A DNA stretch of 64,000 nt from Sinorhizobium kostiense (lineage in GTDB: Bacteria > Pseudomonadota > Alphaproteobacteria > Rhizobiales > Rhizobiaceae), in the NCBI RefSeq assembly GCF_017874595.1, contig NZ_JAGILA010000001.1, positions 1 through 64,000 on the forward strand, given 5' to 3'. Position numbers and translations under genes: made by a program. Shown here piece by piece: positions 8,994 to 18,188 of the stretch. The first letter of the stretch is position 1, and each line of letters opens with the position of its first letter. Below the pieces are notes generated by a model. It searched no databases, was not told the DNA's origin, and saw nothing but the letters and a program-made list of their open reading frames with translations.

Positions 8994-9755
8994 TCAACCC
9001 GATGGCAGCCGCACAAGTCTTGGCCCCGTCGCAGCTTTATCGGTGAGGGTCACCGTCTGCGAGGCGGCGGTGCGATGCAGCCGCTCCAGGTCGATGCTGC
9101 CTTCGAACAAGACGCCGCCCACGCTCAATGCCAGATCGACCGCCTTGCCCTCACCTGCGAAGTAGGAGGAGGCCAGGGCCTTGGTCAACCGGGCGCTGAC
9201 CTCGGCGGCGTCCGACTCGTTGGCACCCGTGAGCAGCACGTCAAAGCTCGCAGGCCCCGTTCGAGCGACGATATCTTCGCGGCGCACGGACGTGCTGATG
9301 GTCGAGGCAACAAACTGCAAGAGTTCATCGCTCCACTGAGGTCCGAAACTCGCGGCCATCTCGTCAAGATTGTTGATTCGCACGTGAATGAGGGCGCCCT
9401 GCAGCGAGTCACCCGAACGGCGGCGGCGGCGCTCCAGGCCGTCTACATGGTGGACGAGCCCGCGTCCGGTGACGCAACCGGTCGTGCCGTCGCGGGAAGA
9501 AATATGGTTTACCTGAGTGCGGAGCCACGCGGCCCGGCGGAATTGAACGGCCGACAGCACGATCAATGGAGTGCCCATCAGCAACGATACGAGGCCGGCC
9601 GCGACGATGGCGGCGACGTGAGGTCGGTCAGAAAGCGCCACAAGGCTCAGATAGGTCAGCAGTTGCGCGAGCACTGCGAAGCCGATGATGCCGCCAATCG
9701 CATTGCGCGCCACCCGCCAGTCCTTCTGCGCTTTGAACGGCATTTCCCGCTGCAC
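8994..9755 (-). CDS. Membrane protein with degenerate GGDEF domain and intact RxxD motif
   Basis: About 253 residues. Two membrane segments (residues ~18-40 and ~46-70) are joined by a very short loop, then a cytoplasmic GGDEF-fold domain from ~95. The active-site GG(D/E)EF is replaced by GPASF (167-171), so cyclase activity is unlikely. The primary inhibitory-site motif RxxD is kept as R158-R-E-D161 at the correct spacing. Such proteins can act as c-di-GMP receptors. There is no HAMP or periplasmic LapD-like domain. It lies upstream of the type I secretion operon on the same strand with a 214-bp gap. I used the GTG at 9755 (GGGAG 9 bases upstream); ATG at 9743 is an alternative. The receptor role is inferred. 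Confidence 0.78.
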   Translation of the reverse strand: MQREMPFKAQKDWRVARNAIGGIIGFAVLAQLLTYLSLVALSDRPHVAAIVAAGLVSLLMGTPLIVLSAVQFRRAAWLRTQVNHISSRDGTTGCVTGRGLVHHVDGLERRRRRSGDSLQGALIHVRINNLDEMAASFGPQWSDELLQFVASTISTSVRREDIVARTGPASFDVLLTGANESDAAEVSARLTKALASSYFAGEGKAVDLALSVGGVLFEGSIDLERLHRTAASQTVTLTDKAATGPRLVRLPSG

Positions 9756-10001
9756 GATTCCATGCTCCCGGTTCGTTGACGTTATCGGTCTAGCGCACTC
9801 TTATGCATATTCCCTTTCCCGCATATCTAGAATTTTAGGGGGTTCGGTCGCAGGCGGAACAACATGCGTTGGGTAAGCGCCACAGGTTGGCTGCGCGCCC
9901 CCGGGCCCGGCCCGACCTTGTCGCTCCCGGTACGGACGCATTGGCAAGTCTGGAACATACCCTCGCCGCCGCTCGTTTCCGGCGTGGAAGGAGCCAGCAA
10001 A

Positions 10002-10076
10002 ATGAACCAGATCATTTATCTCGTGGGACTAGTGGTGATCGTAATCGCTATCTTGTCGTTCTTCGGGCTGAGTTAA
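10002..10076 (+). CDS. 24-residue single-span membrane peptide
   Basis: A very short gene encoding MNQIIYLVGLVVIVIAILSF plus FGLS, essentially one transmembrane helix. GGAAGGAG lies 8 bases before the ATG. A strong GC hairpin starts 5 bp after the stop. Promoter room exists in 9756-10001. Peptides of this type are conserved in rhizobia without known function. The good ribosome site and terminator make it more credible than a chance frame. Confidence 0.7.
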   Translation: MNQIIYLVGLVVIVIAILSFFGLS

Positions 10077-10080
10077 TCCC

Positions 10081-10107
10081 TGGCGGCCGTCGTCACGGCG
10101 GCCGCCA
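10081..10107 (+). terminator. Perfect 9-bp GC hairpin after the small membrane peptide gene
   Basis: TGGCGGCCG (10081-10089) pairs exactly with CGGCCGCCA (10099-10107) around a 9-base loop, followed by AAAA on this strand. It sits between a plus-strand small gene and the converging sugar ABC operon. A second small stem, GCCTC/GAGGC at 10146-10162, lies nearer the operon end. Confidence 0.6.
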
Positions 10108-10179
10108 AAAGTCGGCCGTCAAGAAGTCAGATGCGGATTGGCGAAGCCTCGCTCGGTGAGGCGAAGTGCCGACGGGCGC

Positions 10180-11328
10180 TCAGACGGGGACCTGCTCTGA
10201 CGTTGCGCCCGCGAGCTGACGCCGCAGAGACGCGTCAGCATCGCTGCGAGCCTTCTCGACCTCTATCCGCTTTCCTTCCGTATCGAAAAGATGCAGGTGC
10301 ATCGGATCTACCGCCAACCCGACTATGTCACCGGGTCGAACGCCGCCGCGCACGGTTTCGACGACCGTCAATTCGGGCCGGGTCGCTGAGGCAATGTAAG
10401 TGGCCGAGCCGGTCGATTCGACGATTCCCACGGGAATGTCGAAGGAGCCCTCACCTTCCGGCACGATCGTCATGTGCTCCGGCCGAATACCGACCGTAGC
10501 CGTGAGCCCTGGCGCGACCAGATCGCCAAGTGCCAACCGCGCCCTTGTCGTCCCGAAGTCGAGAACCGCATGTGCACCTCCCTCCCCGACGACTGCCGGG
10601 ATGAAGTTCATGGCCGGCGAGCCGATGAAACCCGCAACGAAACGGTTTGCCGGGCGGTCGTAGAGATCGAGAGGCCGCCCCTGCTGTTCGATTACGCCGT
10701 CGCGCATGACGACGACATGATCGGCCATGGTCATAGCCTCGATCTGATCATGGGTGACATAGACAGAAGTCGCGTGGAGCCGGTCGTGCAAAGCGCGTAT
10801 TTCCTTGCGCATATGCACGCGAAGGGCCGCGTCGAGATTGGAAAGCGGCTCGTCGAAAAGGAACGCCTTCGGATGGCGGATGATGGCCCGGCTCATCGCG
10901 ACGCGCTGGCGCTGACCGCCGGAGAGTTCGCGCGGGTAGCGGTGCATCAATTGCGTAAGACCCGTCGTCGCCGCCACCTCCTGTGCCGCTTTACGCGCCT
11001 CCGCTTTCTTTACGCCGCGCATGCGCAGGCTATAGGTCAGATTCTGCTCGACGGTCATGTGCGGGTAGAGCGCATAGGACTGGAACACCATGGCGATGTC
11101 GCGTTTGCGCGGCGGAACATCATTCATTCGTTCGCCCGCGATCTTCATCTCACCGGTGGTGATCTTCTCCAGGCCGGCAAGCGAGCGCAGCAGCGTGGAC
11201 TTGCCGCAACCCGAAGGTCCGACGAGCGCGACGAAGGTCCCCTTCTCGATCGCAAGATTGATGTCCTTTAGCGCGTGATAGGCTCCGTAGAACTTGTTGA
11301 CGCCGTTGAGCTCGATCTGAAGGGTCAT
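10180..11328 (-). CDS. Carbohydrate ABC importer ATP-binding protein (UgpC/MalK type)
   Basis: A 382-residue CUT1 ATPase. Walker A GPSGCGKSTLLRSLAG (~residues 37-52), Q-loop, signature LSGGQRQRVAMSRA, Walker B AFLFDEPLSNLDA, and a C-terminal TOBE/MalK-like regulatory domain (~240-382, VGIRPEHMTIVPEGEG). It energises uptake of an unidentified sugar through the two upstream permeases. ATG at 11328 overlaps the stop of the preceding permease (ATGA), so translation is coupled; a longer frame reading back into that permease is not used. Last gene of the six-gene operon. Confidence 0.94.
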   Translation of the reverse strand: MTLQIELNGVNKFYGAYHALKDINLAIEKGTFVALVGPSGCGKSTLLRSLAGLEKITTGEMKIAGERMNDVPPRKRDIAMVFQSYALYPHMTVEQNLTYSLRMRGVKKAEARKAAQEVAATTGLTQLMHRYPRELSGGQRQRVAMSRAIIRHPKAFLFDEPLSNLDAALRVHMRKEIRALHDRLHATSVYVTHDQIEAMTMADHVVVMRDGVIEQQGRPLDLYDRPANRFVAGFIGSPAMNFIPAVVGEGGAHAVLDFGTTRARLALGDLVAPGLTATVGIRPEHMTIVPEGEGSFDIPVGIVESTGSATYIASATRPELTVVETVRGGVRPGDIVGLAVDPMHLHLFDTEGKRIEVEKARSDADASLRRQLAGATSEQVPV

Positions 11329-12152
11329 TTTAGGGCTCCCGAGGTGAGGCCGGAAACGATGCGGCGTTGCAAGAGAACGAAGACGGCGAGAACGGGCGTC
11401 ACGTAGATCGTGGCATAGGCCATGATGTTGTTCCACTCGTTGGTGTTCGGCCCCATGAAGGTATTGAGACCGACACTGGCTGGCTGCAGCTCCACGGCCT
11501 GGATCATCGACTTCGAATAGACGAACTCGCCGAACGCCTGCATGAAGATCAGGATGGCGCTGACGAGAATGCCGTTTCGGGCGAGCGGCAGGGCGATGTT
11601 GAAGAAGGCGCCGATACGCGAATTCCCGTCGACGAGCGCCGCCTCCTCGAGTTCCATCGGCACGCTCATGAAAGTCGCCCTGACGAGGACGACAAAGAAG
11701 GGCATGTTCTTTGCGGCGATCGCCAGGATGACCGCGAACCGCGGTGTTTCCAGCAGGCCGAATTGCGAGAAGCCGACAAAGATCGGGGTGACCATCAGGG
11801 AAGCCGGCAACACCTGCAGCATCAGGATCAGGAAAAGACCGACATCCACCCAGGCGTTGCGGTAGCGAGCCAGCACATAGGCACAGCCGACGCCGAGCAC
11901 CGCGATGAGCGACACCGCACCAAGCGCGATGACCAGTGAGTTCCAGAGATAGCGCCCCATGTTCCGGCTTTCCCAGACGAAGGAGTAGATGCCCCATTGC
12001 GGCTCGCTGGGCAAAAATTTCGGTGGGGTCGCGAACATCGCCGAACCGGTCTTCAGCGCGGTGACGTACATCCAGTAGAGCGGGAAGAGGTAGATGGCCG
12101 CCAGCAGGAGCGCCACGGCGAGCATCAGCCGATTTCGCCATTGATCACTCAT
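11325..12152 (-). CDS. Carbohydrate ABC importer permease 2 (MalG-like)
   Basis: A 275-residue inner-membrane protein of the binding-protein-dependent permease family with about six transmembrane segments. The EAA loop is present as MSVPMELEEAALVDGNSR, the site that docks the ATPase. The chosen ATG (12152) gives MSDQWRNRLMLAVALL and overlaps the preceding stop by 4 bp. Its own stop overlaps the ATPase start. It forms the translocation pore with permease 1. The substrate cannot be read from sequence. Confidence 0.93.
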   Translation of the reverse strand: MSDQWRNRLMLAVALLLAAIYLFPLYWMYVTALKTGSAMFATPPKFLPSEPQWGIYSFVWESRNMGRYLWNSLVIALGAVSLIAVLGVGCAYVLARYRNAWVDVGLFLILMLQVLPASLMVTPIFVGFSQFGLLETPRFAVILAIAAKNMPFFVVLVRATFMSVPMELEEAALVDGNSRIGAFFNIALPLARNGILVSAILIFMQAFGEFVYSKSMIQAVELQPASVGLNTFMGPNTNEWNNIMAYATIYVTPVLAVFVLLQRRIVSGLTSGALK

Positions 12153-13051
12153 CCTCGGACCTCGTGACGGGTGGAGCGTACATAGACGACGGAAGCAAGC
12201 ATCACCAACACGATCATGATCACCGAGATCGTCGCGCCTTTGGCGAAGTCGTATTGCCGGAAGGAAAGGTCCCAGGCCCAATATTGGGTGACGTTGGATG
12301 AGTTGTTCGGTCCGCCCGAGGTGATGCCGGCGAAGAGGTCGAACTGCTGCAAGGTGAAAATCAGGCCGAGTGCGATAATCGCGCCGATCGTCGACCGCAT
12401 CATCGGCAGCGTGATCGTGAAGAATCGCTGGAGTGCCGTGGCGCCATCAAGCTCGGCTGCTTCGTAAAGGTCTTTTGGTATCGCCGACAGCCCGACCGAG
12501 AGCAGGATCATGTTGAAGGATGTGCCAAGCCAGATATTGGCGATAATCACCGCCCAAAGCGAGTAGTTGGGGTCCGAGCGCCAGAAGATGTTGCCGGCGA
12601 TAACGCCCGTCTCCCGCAGGAAAAAGTTGAGAACGCCGAAATCGCCTGAGAGAATCCAGTTCCAGATGGCACCGACGACAAGGCCCGGCATGATCCAGGA
12701 GACCAGGAAGAGGCCTCGCAGCCAGGAAGCGCCGGGAAAATTCATCCAGAAGAAAAGGGCGAGGCCGAAGCCAATGATGAACTGGCCGGCAATCGAGGCG
12801 CTGACGAAAAGGGCGGTGTTCAGGAGGATGGGTTGGGTTTCCGGCTGCGCGAAAAGATCGACATAGTTCTTGAAGCCAACGAAAGGCCGTACGAAGCTTC
12901 CGAGGCTGAACATGTCGACCTCCTGGAAGCTCATCACCACGTTGTAGACGAGCGGCAGGCCGGAGAGGACGAAAAGGAACGCGAGCGGCAGCAGGACGAG
13001 ACCGATGTCGAAACCCCTTCCGTCCGTTACACTGAATATAATTTTCTTCAT
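12149..13051 (-). CDS. Carbohydrate ABC importer permease 1 (MalF/UgpA-like)
   Basis: A 300-residue CUT1 permease with about six membrane helices (first ~18-38, LVLLPLAFLFVLSGLPLVYN) and an EAA loop, SAIPKDLYEAAELDGATAL. It partners the MalG-like permease, whose start overlaps its stop. A 109-bp gap with an imperfect stem-loop separates it from the binding-protein gene upstream, a common way to lower permease relative to binding-protein expression. Confidence 0.93.
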   Translation of the reverse strand: MKKIIFSVTDGRGFDIGLVLLPLAFLFVLSGLPLVYNVVMSFQEVDMFSLGSFVRPFVGFKNYVDLFAQPETQPILLNTALFVSASIAGQFIIGFGLALFFWMNFPGASWLRGLFLVSWIMPGLVVGAIWNWILSGDFGVLNFFLRETGVIAGNIFWRSDPNYSLWAVIIANIWLGTSFNMILLSVGLSAIPKDLYEAAELDGATALQRFFTITLPMMRSTIGAIIALGLIFTLQQFDLFAGITSGGPNNSSNVTQYWAWDLSFRQYDFAKGATISVIMIVLVMLASVVYVRSTRHEVRG

Positions 13052-13071
13052 TGGCTAACCCCCGCCCCGCG

Positions 13072-13099
13072 GGCGACCCCGGCCAAAGTCGGAGTCGCC
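13072..13099 (-). terminator. Intercistronic stem-loop between binding-protein and permease genes
   Basis: GGCGACCCC (13072-13080) pairs with GGAGTCGCC (13091-13099) with one mismatch around a short loop. It lies downstream of the binding-protein stop and upstream of permease 1. This placement is typical of attenuating or mRNA-stabilising hairpins that keep binding protein in excess; it is not followed by a U-run. Confidence 0.5.
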
Positions 13100-13160
13100 T
13101 TGCTCGTGAAGAAACTGAACGGATGCAGTCCGCAGGTGGCGTCCGTTCGGCGACCCTGTC

Positions 13161-14393
13161 TCAACCAAGGACCGCTTTTATCTTCTCGGCCGCCTGATCG
13201 AGCGCTTCCTTGGAGCTCATCTGTCCGGTCAGAGCCGCCTGGATGGCGTCCTGTATCGCCTTGGATATCTTCGGCCATTCCGGATGCGGACCGCGGGGTT
13301 TGGCGTATTTCAGCTGTTCGAGGAAGACCTGAAGCGCCGCGTCCTTCAACGGTTCGCCGGTCGGCGGGATGGCGATGTCGGAGCGGGCCGGCAATTGGCC
13401 GAAATCCTTAAACATCCTGTCGTCCTGCGAAACGAAGAATTCGAGGACCTTGAAGGCTTCTTCCGGGTGCTCTGTGCTGGCAAAGATCGCCCAATTGAAA
13501 TCGCCCATCGCGGAGGATCGTTCAGCGCCCGTCTCGGGGACCGGCAGGAGCGCCACGCCCCAGTCGAACTTCGCCTCCTGGATCATCCGGTCGAGTTCCC
13601 AAGGGCCGGAAATCGCCATCGCGGCATTGCCGGAATTGAAGGTGCCGGTAGAATCCCATTGGCCACGCGTCAGGCTATCCGGCGACGCGAGTTTTTCATC
13701 GATGATCGTCTTCCAGATATCGAGTGCCTTCACCGCACCCTCGGCATTGATGTTGTCATAGCCGCCGCCGGCCATCTGCGCCCAGGGCAGGAACTGGAAG
13801 GTCCCTTCCTCGTTCGCCTTGGCGGAAAAGGCAAGCCCATATACATTCGCCGCCGGGTCGGTCAGCTTGCGCGCCGCTTCCACCAGTTCATCCCAGGTCT
13901 GCGGCGGCTGCTCCGGGTCAAGGCCTTTCGCCTTGAACATGTCCTTGTTGTAATAGAGCGCGATCGTATTGGTTGCCTTGGGGATGCCGTAGAGTTTGCC
14001 GTCCCAGGTCACCGACGCAAGCGGCCCCGGGAAATAGTTCTCCGGCTTCACCACCGAGGATTTGGCGATCATGTCGGTGAGATCGAGAAAGGCGCCGCGC
14101 GAGGAAAAGAGCGCATGCTCCGGATTGTCGACGGCGATGATGTCGGGCGCCTGACCGGTCGAATAGGCTCGCATTGCCTCGCTGACGACATCATCGAACT
14201 GGATCTGGCGGTATTCGACTTTGATGCCGGTATTGAGCTTGTTGAAATCTTTGATCAAGTTTGGAGCCGGCTGGATGTCCCGGTCCAGCGACCAGACGGT
14301 GATGGTTACATCCTCCGCCTGCGCGGAAAAAGCCGGCAGGGAAATACTGGCTAAGGCGATCACGCCCAGCATTACACGTCTGCTAACACGCAT
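13161..14393 (-). CDS. Periplasmic carbohydrate-binding protein of the CUT1 importer
   Basis: A 410-residue extracellular solute-binding protein (family 1, MalE-like). A signal peptide at ~1-26 ends in AFSAQA before mature [18 protein letters not shown]. The family features [19 protein letters not shown] and [20 protein letters not shown] are visible. It captures the sugar for the permease pair encoded downstream. The start at 14393 is decided by a consensus AGGAGG 6 bases upstream. The substrate is unknown; a neighbouring TIM-barrel isomerase and Gfo/Idh/MocA dehydrogenase suggest an inositol-like, sugar-acid or rare sugar compound. Confidence 0.93.
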   Translation of the reverse strand: MRVSRRVMLGVIALASISLPAFSAQAEDVTITVWSLDRDIQPAPNLIKDFNKLNTGIKVEYRQIQFDDVVSEAMRAYSTGQAPDIIAVDNPEHALFSSRGAFLDLTDMIAKSSVVKPENYFPGPLASVTWDGKLYGIPKATNTIALYYNKDMFKAKGLDPEQPPQTWDELVEAARKLTDPAANVYGLAFSAKANEEGTFQFLPWAQMAGGGYDNINAEGAVKALDIWKTIIDEKLASPDSLTRGQWDSTGTFNSGNAAMAISGPWELDRMIQEAKFDWGVALLPVPETGAERSSAMGDFNWAIFASTEHPEEAFKVLEFFVSQDDRMFKDFGQLPARSDIAIPPTGEPLKDAALQVFLEQLKYAKPRGPHPEWPKISKAIQDAIQAALTGQMSSKEALDQAAEKIKAVLG

Positions 14394-14455
14394 GAAATCC
14401 TCCTCTCGTGTTGTCCCGCGGCCGGCATTCCTCCATTCCGGCCGACGGGCGGTCC

Positions 14456-15358
14456 TCAGGCCGGATCGGCGACGAACTCGCCTCCCCGGCAGTTCTTGAG
14501 ATAGTTGAGCGCATGCACTTGGCCGGTCATCTCCAACGCGTCGCGGTAGACCGGATCGTGCCAGCCTTCGATGTCGATCGAGCCGGTCCAGCCGGCGAGC
14601 CTCAACTCCGAGATGATGTCGGTCCAGTTGCTGTCGCCGAAACCGGGCGTGCGCATGAATACGAATTTCTCCTTGCCGAAGATACCGTGCTCGCGGATCA
14701 CGTCCCAGCGGATCGTCGCGTCCTTGCCATGCACATGGAAGATCTTGTGCGCCCATTTGCGGATCTGCGGCAGCGGGTCGATCAGATAGACCATCTGGTG
14801 GCACGGCTCCCATTCAAGCCCGATGTGATCATCCGGCGTCTCGTTGAAGATCAGTTCCCAGGCGTCCGGATTATGGGCGATGTTCCAGTCGCCGCTTCCC
14901 CAATTGCCGTCCATGGCGCAATTCTCGAAGGCGATCTTCACGCCCTTGTCGGCAGCGCGCGCGGCAAGCTCCCGCCAGACTTTCCGGTAACGTGGAAGGC
15001 TGTCGGTGAGCGGGCGGTTACGGATGCGGCCCGTGAAGCCCGCGACGCAGTTGGCGCCAAAGTGGTGGGCGTTGTCGATGCAATCCCGCCAGCCTTGTAG
15101 CGTCTGCAGATCCATCTCCATCTCTTCCAGCGGATTGCCGAACATGCCGATCGTCGAGATCGTGATGTCTCGGTCGCCGATCGCCTCGCGGCAGCGCTTG
15201 CCGAGCTCGGCCAGATCCTGGCCGTTCGTCGTCTGCCAAAAGAACGGCTCGAAACTTTCGAAACCCAGGTCGGCGATCTCAGCGATCCGCTTGGCCGCCT
15301 CGCCGCTGGTGGCGCTGACCATGGTGCCGATGCGAATGGATTTGGCAGGGTTGCTCAT
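14456..15358 (-). CDS. Sugar phosphate isomerase/epimerase (xylose-isomerase-like TIM barrel)
   Basis: A 300-residue cytoplasmic protein of the AP-endonuclease-2/IolE-like TIM-barrel superfamily. Motifs include a conserved metal-ligand Glu in [31 protein letters not shown] and the C-terminal [12 protein letters not shown], together giving the usual Glu/Asp/His metal site. It probably isomerises or epimerises the imported sugar or its oxidised product. Located second in the operon, 12 bp after the oxidoreductase stop and 62 bp before the binding-protein gene. The exact reaction cannot be deduced. Confidence 0.88.
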   Translation of the reverse strand: MSNPAKSIRIGTMVSATSGEAAKRIAEIADLGFESFEPFFWQTTNGQDLAELGKRCREAIGDRDITISTIGMFGNPLEEMEMDLQTLQGWRDCIDNAHHFGANCVAGFTGRIRNRPLTDSLPRYRKVWRELAARAADKGVKIAFENCAMDGNWGSGDWNIAHNPDAWELIFNETPDDHIGLEWEPCHQMVYLIDPLPQIRKWAHKIFHVHGKDATIRWDVIREHGIFGKEKFVFMRTPGFGDSNWTDIISELRLAGWTGSIDIEGWHDPVYRDALEMTGQVHALNYLKNCRGGEFVADPA

Positions 15359-15370
15359 CGGTTGCCTCGT

Positions 15371-16399
15371 TTAGATTTTGACCCGCTGTCCACTGCGGGC
15401 GCTCTCGATCGCCGCAAGGACCATGGCAAGGCTGTTGATATTGTCGTCGCTCGCCGTTTCGGGGTGCCGGCCGGTGCGAATTGCCGCGACGAAGTCGGCG
15501 ATGACGCTGGCATGCCCCTGCGTCTGGCGGAGATCGTCCGGCTCCGGCACCTCGATCGGCTCCAGGTCGCGAAGGAAGCCTTCGGTACCAGCGACCCGTT
15601 TGGCCCGAAAATTCTCGGCTCCGTCCCAGAGCAGCGTGCCGCGGGTGCCGATTATGCGCCATTCGCTTTCCCAGCTTGTGTTTGCGCCCTCCGCGCACCA
15701 GGAGCCGCGATAGGTAAAGGTCAAGTCGTCCGCCAGTTCGAATATGGCGGTGGCGGCCGCGCCGTGCGCGTACCAGGAGCCGCGCGGGTTTTCTTCGCGG
15801 CAATAGACGGCGATCGGCCTCGTTCCGGCGATGAAGCGGGCGGCGTCGAAAGTATGGATCGCCATGTCGAGAAGCAGCACATGCTCCATTTCTTCGCGGA
15901 AGCCGCCAAAATGCGCACCGATGAAGAAGTCGCAATGGATGGCTGTGAGATCGCCGATCGCGCCGCCTTCGATGAAACGGCGGATGCGGCGCACGCCAGG
16001 GACGAAGCGGCGGTTCTGGACGACCGCGTGAAGCCTGCCTGTCTCGGTGGCCAACCGGACCAGCTCCCGCCCGTCCTCGAGCGAAGTCGCCATCGGCTTT
16101 TCGCTGAGTACGTGGCATCCGTGCCTGAGCCCGGCGGAGACCACATCCAGCCTCGCGGAAGGAACGACGACGTCGAAGAGAATGTCGGGTTGCGTTTGCG
16201 CGAGCACCGCCGCGAGATCGGAGCCGATCGCGACATCGGCGATGTCGAACTCGGCGGCAAGCGTCGAGGCGGCGTCGGGATTCACGTCGACGAGGCCCAC
16301 GATGCGGATCACCGAGCGAAGGTCATGGTCTGCGGCAATCGCCTTCAGCCACCCCCTGGCCATAGCTCCGCACCCGCACAGAACTGCTCGCAAGATCAC
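15371..16399 (-). CDS. Gfo/Idh/MocA-family NAD(P)-dependent sugar oxidoreductase
   Basis: A 342-residue dehydrogenase. The N-terminal Rossmann fold starts with RAVLCGCGAMARGWLKAI. The EKPMATSLEDG segment carries the conserved EKP lysine. The C-terminal alpha/beta domain binds the sugar. First gene of the operon. The start is GTG at 16399 with GGGAGGAG 4-5 bases before it. It probably oxidises the imported sugar at a ring carbon, feeding the downstream isomerase. A LacI operator lies 45-60 bp upstream. Confidence 0.9.
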   Translation of the reverse strand: MILRAVLCGCGAMARGWLKAIAADHDLRSVIRIVGLVDVNPDAASTLAAEFDIADVAIGSDLAAVLAQTQPDILFDVVVPSARLDVVSAGLRHGCHVLSEKPMATSLEDGRELVRLATETGRLHAVVQNRRFVPGVRRIRRFIEGGAIGDLTAIHCDFFIGAHFGGFREEMEHVLLLDMAIHTFDAARFIAGTRPIAVYCREENPRGSWYAHGAAATAIFELADDLTFTYRGSWCAEGANTSWESEWRIIGTRGTLLWDGAENFRAKRVAGTEGFLRDLEPIEVPEPDDLRQTQGHASVIADFVAAIRTGRHPETASDDNINSLAMVLAAIESARSGQRVKI

Positions 16400-16443
16400 G
16401 ATTCTCCTCCCGCACGTCTACGAAATCCGCCTTGCTCCAGCGA

Positions 16444-16459
16444 CCGTAAACGTTTACGG
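16444..16459. promoter_or_regulatory. Perfect 16-bp LacI-family operator
   Basis: CCGTAAACGTTTACGG is a perfect palindrome with the central CG typical of LacI/GalR operators. It lies between the divergent sugar operon (start 16399) and the LacI regulator gene (start 16536), where it could control both. A second palindrome, TGTTTTCAAAACA, lies at 16470-16482. Binding by the adjacent regulator is inferred from position. Confidence 0.8.
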
Positions 16460-16535
16460 AACTATGCGGTGTTTTCAAAACATGTCAATAGGAATTCCGG
16501 CACGAGCAGGCCGTGGGAGGAGGGAAGGCTTCGAG

Positions 16536-17573
16536 ATGAAGGGAATTCGCCGGCTTGCGCAGCATCTCGATATCTCGATCGGAACCGTTTCGCGTGCGCT
16601 CAACGGACGTCCCGATGTCAAGGAGGAAACGCGTAAACGCGTGCTGGAGGCGGCAAGGCAGTTCGGCTATGTCCCGAACCAGTCGGGCCGAAGCCTCAGG
16701 CAGGGAACGACCAATATCATCGGCTTCATGATCCAGACCGGGTCGGAGATTACCGGCCAGGGCGACACCTTCTTCATGAGCGTCTTTGACGGTGTGCAGG
16801 AAGTCTTCGCCCGGCACAAGCTGGATCTCGTCGCCCTGCTATGCTCGTCCCAGGAAGACCCGACGGAATACCTGCGCCGCGCCGTGGCCCGCGGCTTTGC
16901 CGACGGCCTGATCCTTTCCGCAACGCGGCGGCATGACCCCCGGGTCGAACTGCTGGCCGAGCGCAATATCCCCTTCGTCACGCTCGGCCGCACCCTCACC
17001 GACGCCGGCCAGCCGTGGCTGGACCTTGACTTCGAGGGCATGGCGCAAGCCTCCATCGATCGCCTGGTTGCGCGCGGACATCGCCGCATCGCGATCACGC
17101 TGCCGCATAATGACGCCAATCTCGGTTATGTCTTTGTCGAGCGCTGCCGACAGGCGCTCAGCGCACACGGCCTCATCCTCGATGAGAGCCTGATATTTCG
17201 TTCGACCCCCAATGAAGCCGGAGGCTATCAAATCGGTCGTGACCTTCTGGCGCTTGAGGAGCGCCCGACCGCAATCGTCCTGATCAACGAAACGATCGCG
17301 ACCGGCTTGTACAGGGCCCTCTTGGAGGCCGGCGTCAGGCCGGGAGCTGACATTGCGGTGATCGGCCGCCATAGCCCACAAGCCAATTTTCTCTCGCCGT
17401 CGCTCACCTGCTTTCGCCTGTCGCTGCACGATCTCGGTATAGCGCTTGCCGAGACCTTGCTTTCCAGCATGCCCGCATTCGCGTATCACTATCCGGATGC
17501 GCCGCCTAATCGCCTGTGGCCGATGGAACTCGTAGAAGGCGAAAGCGACGCCTTACAGGCTCACCAGTTCTGA
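16536..17573 (+). CDS. LacI-family transcriptional regulator of the sugar operon
   Basis: A 345-residue repressor. The N-terminal helix-turn-helix and hinge helix (residues 1-55: RRLAQHLDISIGTVSRALNG, then YVPNQSGRSLRQG) precede a periplasmic-binding-protein-like sugar-sensing domain (FVTLGRT, RGHRRIAITLPH). The ATG at 16536 begins exactly at the DNA-binding domain and has GGAGG/AGGGAAGG upstream; longer upstream frames are discarded. Divergent from the sugar uptake operon with a palindromic operator between them, so it most likely represses that operon and itself until the sugar or a derivative binds. Confidence 0.93.
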   Translation: MKGIRRLAQHLDISIGTVSRALNGRPDVKEETRKRVLEAARQFGYVPNQSGRSLRQGTTNIIGFMIQTGSEITGQGDTFFMSVFDGVQEVFARHKLDLVALLCSSQEDPTEYLRRAVARGFADGLILSATRRHDPRVELLAERNIPFVTLGRTLTDAGQPWLDLDFEGMAQASIDRLVARGHRRIAITLPHNDANLGYVFVERCRQALSAHGLILDESLIFRSTPNEAGGYQIGRDLLALEERPTAIVLINETIATGLYRALLEAGVRPGADIAVIGRHSPQANFLSPSLTCFRLSLHDLGIALAETLLSSMPAFAYHYPDAPPNRLWPMELVEGESDALQAHQF

Positions 17574-17888
17574 TTGTTCCGGAACGCCATTGGGTAGGTC
17601 AATCAGGCTTCTCGACCGTTACCGCATTCAGCCTCAAGAACGTCAATTCGCCCGATTCAGAATGTAACGGCGATTGGTGGATCAATTCGACGATCCAGCG
17701 ATTTATAGCATTGAAGAACGCCTGTCGGTTCTGGACCGTGTTTCTCGTTGGAGAATTGGCGACCGTTCCTTGTCGATCACCCATTGTTCTTCGTCGGCAT
17801 TTTTTTAGATCAAAAAGTGATCGATTCCAGTTGGTTAGAGCGGGATCTGAATATAACCCGTCGACGTCCCGCTGTGAAGGAGATCGCT
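17574..17888. other. Intergenic region without a recognisable gene
   Basis: 315 bp between the LacI gene and a small secreted-protein gene on the same strand. Base composition is less GC-rich than the flanks. I find no convincing coding frame, RNA or repeat; the promoter of the small downstream gene should be here. Confidence 0.6.
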
Positions 17889-18188
17889 ATGCGACTTTTC
17901 TTGGTGCTCGTCGGACTGTCAATAGCCGCTGTTTCGCATGCCCATGACGCACCCAGCGGCTGGACTTATCCAAACTCATGCTGCTCGAATTTCGACTGCC
18001 GCCACGTCAGCTTTACCGCGATTAGCGAGCGACCTCAGGGTTACATCATCAATTCGACGGGCGAGGTGCTCCCATACTCCGATAGGCGCGTACGCATTTC
18101 GCCGGATGGCGAATATCATTGGTGCTCGACGGCCGGCGATGACCGCGGCAGGACCATCTGCCTGTTTGTGCCGCCAAGAATGAATTGA
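17889..18188 (+). CDS. Small secreted cysteine-containing protein of unknown function
   Basis: 99 residues. Residues 1-~18 are a signal peptide (MRLFLVLVGLSIAAVSHA), followed by HDAPSGWTYPNSCCSNFDCR. The mature part has five cysteines (CC, C, WC, IC) and aromatic residues, suggesting a small disulfide-bonded periplasmic domain. AAGGAG sits 6 bases before the ATG, which is why I use this start rather than an upstream in-frame one. I recognise it only as a conserved rhizobial hypothetical type. It lies 119 bp before the site-2 protease gene. Confidence 0.75.
   Translation: MRLFLVLVGLSIAAVSHAHDAPSGWTYPNSCCSNFDCRHVSFTAISERPQGYIINSTGEVLPYSDRRVRISPDGEYHWCSTAGDDRGRTICLFVPPRMN

Noticed and set aside
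8994..9755. LapD homologue
   Set aside because: No HAMP, EAL or periplasmic LapD_MoxY domain; only two membrane helices and a degenerate GGDEF domain.
15362..16636. Plus-strand 424-codon frame
   Set aside because: Antisense to the Gfo/Idh/MocA oxidoreductase and overlaps the operator and LacI start; no domain seen.
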